Origin: Tardiphaga sp. 709
GTDB lineage: Bacteria; Pseudomonadota; Alphaproteobacteria; Rhizobiales; Xanthobacteraceae
DNA: 64,000 nt
NCBI RefSeq assembly: GCF_032401055.1
Contig: NZ_CP135529.1
Span: 3,346,501-3,410,500, forward strand
Direction of reading: 5' to 3'
In this document: in pieces, positions 63,705 to 64,000 of the stretch
Layout of the letters: every line of letters starts with the position of its first letter
How positions within the stretch are numbered: the first letter of the stretch is position 1
Made by a program: the position numbers and the translations under genes
Notes under the pieces: model-generated
Database searches by the model: none
What the model was told of the DNA's origin: nothing
The model's input: only the letters and a program-made list of their open reading frames with translations

Positions 63705-64000
63705 TTACGCGCCGAGCGCCACCGGGCGGAACACCTGTAGCAGTTGCTGGTCGATCTTGTCGCCCATCTGCTCCATGATTTCGAACGCCTTGGCATGCGT
63801 GAAGGCCATGCGATAGGCACGCCGCTCCACCAGAGCTGCGTGGATGTCGACGATGGTCATCAAGCGAACGATGTCGCTGATCTGGTCGCCGGCCAGCGCA
63901 TCGGGGTAGCCGCTGCCATCTAGGAATTCGTGGTGATGCAGCACCACGTCGAGCATCTCGCGCGGAAAACTGCCCTGCGCCACCAGTGCTTCGAAGCCGA
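63705..64000 (-). CDS. HD-GYP domain protein, C-terminal end only
   Basis: The frame continues past the window end, so only about 98 C-terminal residues are visible. They carry the HD-GYP signature LHHHEFLDGSGYPD and the following DIVRLMTIVDIHAALVERRA, typical of c-di-GMP phosphodiesterases that linearise the dinucleotide. The upstream part and the first HD pair are not visible. The glycine-tyrosine-proline motif is intact. Confidence 0.85.
   Translation of the reverse strand, partial: GFEALVAQGSFPREMLDVVLHHHEFLDGSGYPDALAGDQISDIVRLMTIVDIHAALVERRAYRMAFTHAKAFEIMEQMGDKIDQQLLQVFRPVALGA

Noticed and set aside
1-64000. CRISPR array or toxin-antitoxin pair
   Set aside because: No regularly spaced repeats were seen, and the ribbon-helix-helix gene at 16465 has no neighbouring toxin gene.

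Overview
The window is GC-rich alphaproteobacterial DNA, most likely from the Nitrobacteraceae/Bradyrhizobiaceae (Bradyrhizobium, Tardiphaga, Rhodopseudomonas, Afipia). This rests on the rhizobial flagellar gene set (FtcR, MotC, MotE, FlaF/FlbT, a DUF1217 protein), on small secreted families common in that group (DUF3551, GCG_CRPN-type, Cys-rich repeat), and on mirror-image intergenic repeats of the type seen in these genomes. The genus is an inference.

Region 1 (1-14.2 kb) is ordinary chromosomal content. It holds the 3' end of a CHASE2-type adenylate/guanylate cyclase, a repeat-bearing gap, and an alkanesulfonate operon (ssuD-ssuC-ssuB plus a flavin reductase, minus strand, no ssuA nearby). 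A PAS-GGDEF-EAL protein, a YccF protein, a polysaccharide deacetylase, two small secreted proteins, an acyltransferase-3 protein, a Tat-exported amidohydrolase and a methyltransferase follow. The region ends in tRNA-Arg(CCG).

Region 2 (14.2-23.5 kb) lies just downstream of the tRNA and is gene-poor. It holds an orphan acetolactate synthase of catabolic (AlsS) type, a ribbon-helix-helix protein, a Cys-rich secreted protein, a host-attachment-family protein, a glycosyltransferase-like protein, a small HTH-like protein, a coiled-coil membrane protein and long stretches without convincing genes. It looks like an acquired or decaying island, but I see no integrase and no repeat of the tRNA end.

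Region 3 (23.5-56.9 kb) is a nearly complete flagellar cluster. ftcR (plus) converges on a long minus-strand array. In transcription order this is motA-fliM-DUF6468-fliN-fliG-flhB-flgB-flgC-fliE-flgG-flgA-flgI-motE-flgH-fliL-fliP, then flagellin, then fliF-fliH-motB-motC-fliK-lytic transglycosylase, then flgE-flgK-flgL-flaF/flbT-flgD-fliQ-flhA-fliR-fliJ-like-flgJ-flgN-like-FliL-like. A short plus-strand operon (DUF1217-flgF-fliI) diverges from motA. Many neighbours overlap by four bases (ATGA), which suggests translational coupling. Most interesting here: FlaF and FlbT form one continuous reading frame; the flagellin Shine-Dalgarno lies inside a perfect 9-bp hairpin one base before the start codon, with a competing hairpin upstream; a long near-perfect hairpin begins at the fliP stop codon; rod-binding FlgJ and the peptidoglycan hydrolase are separate genes; and an undescribed FliL-like protein closes the array. 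No chemotaxis genes, fliO, fliD or fliS are in the window, and FliM lacks a recognisable CheY-binding N-terminus.

Region 4 (56.9-64 kb) holds a lone histidine ammonia-lyase, two small secreted proteins, a spermidine synthase-like methyltransferase, a Bug/TctC solute-binding protein, a VOC-family protein, an acyl-CoA synthetase and the C-terminal end of an HD-GYP protein that runs off the window.
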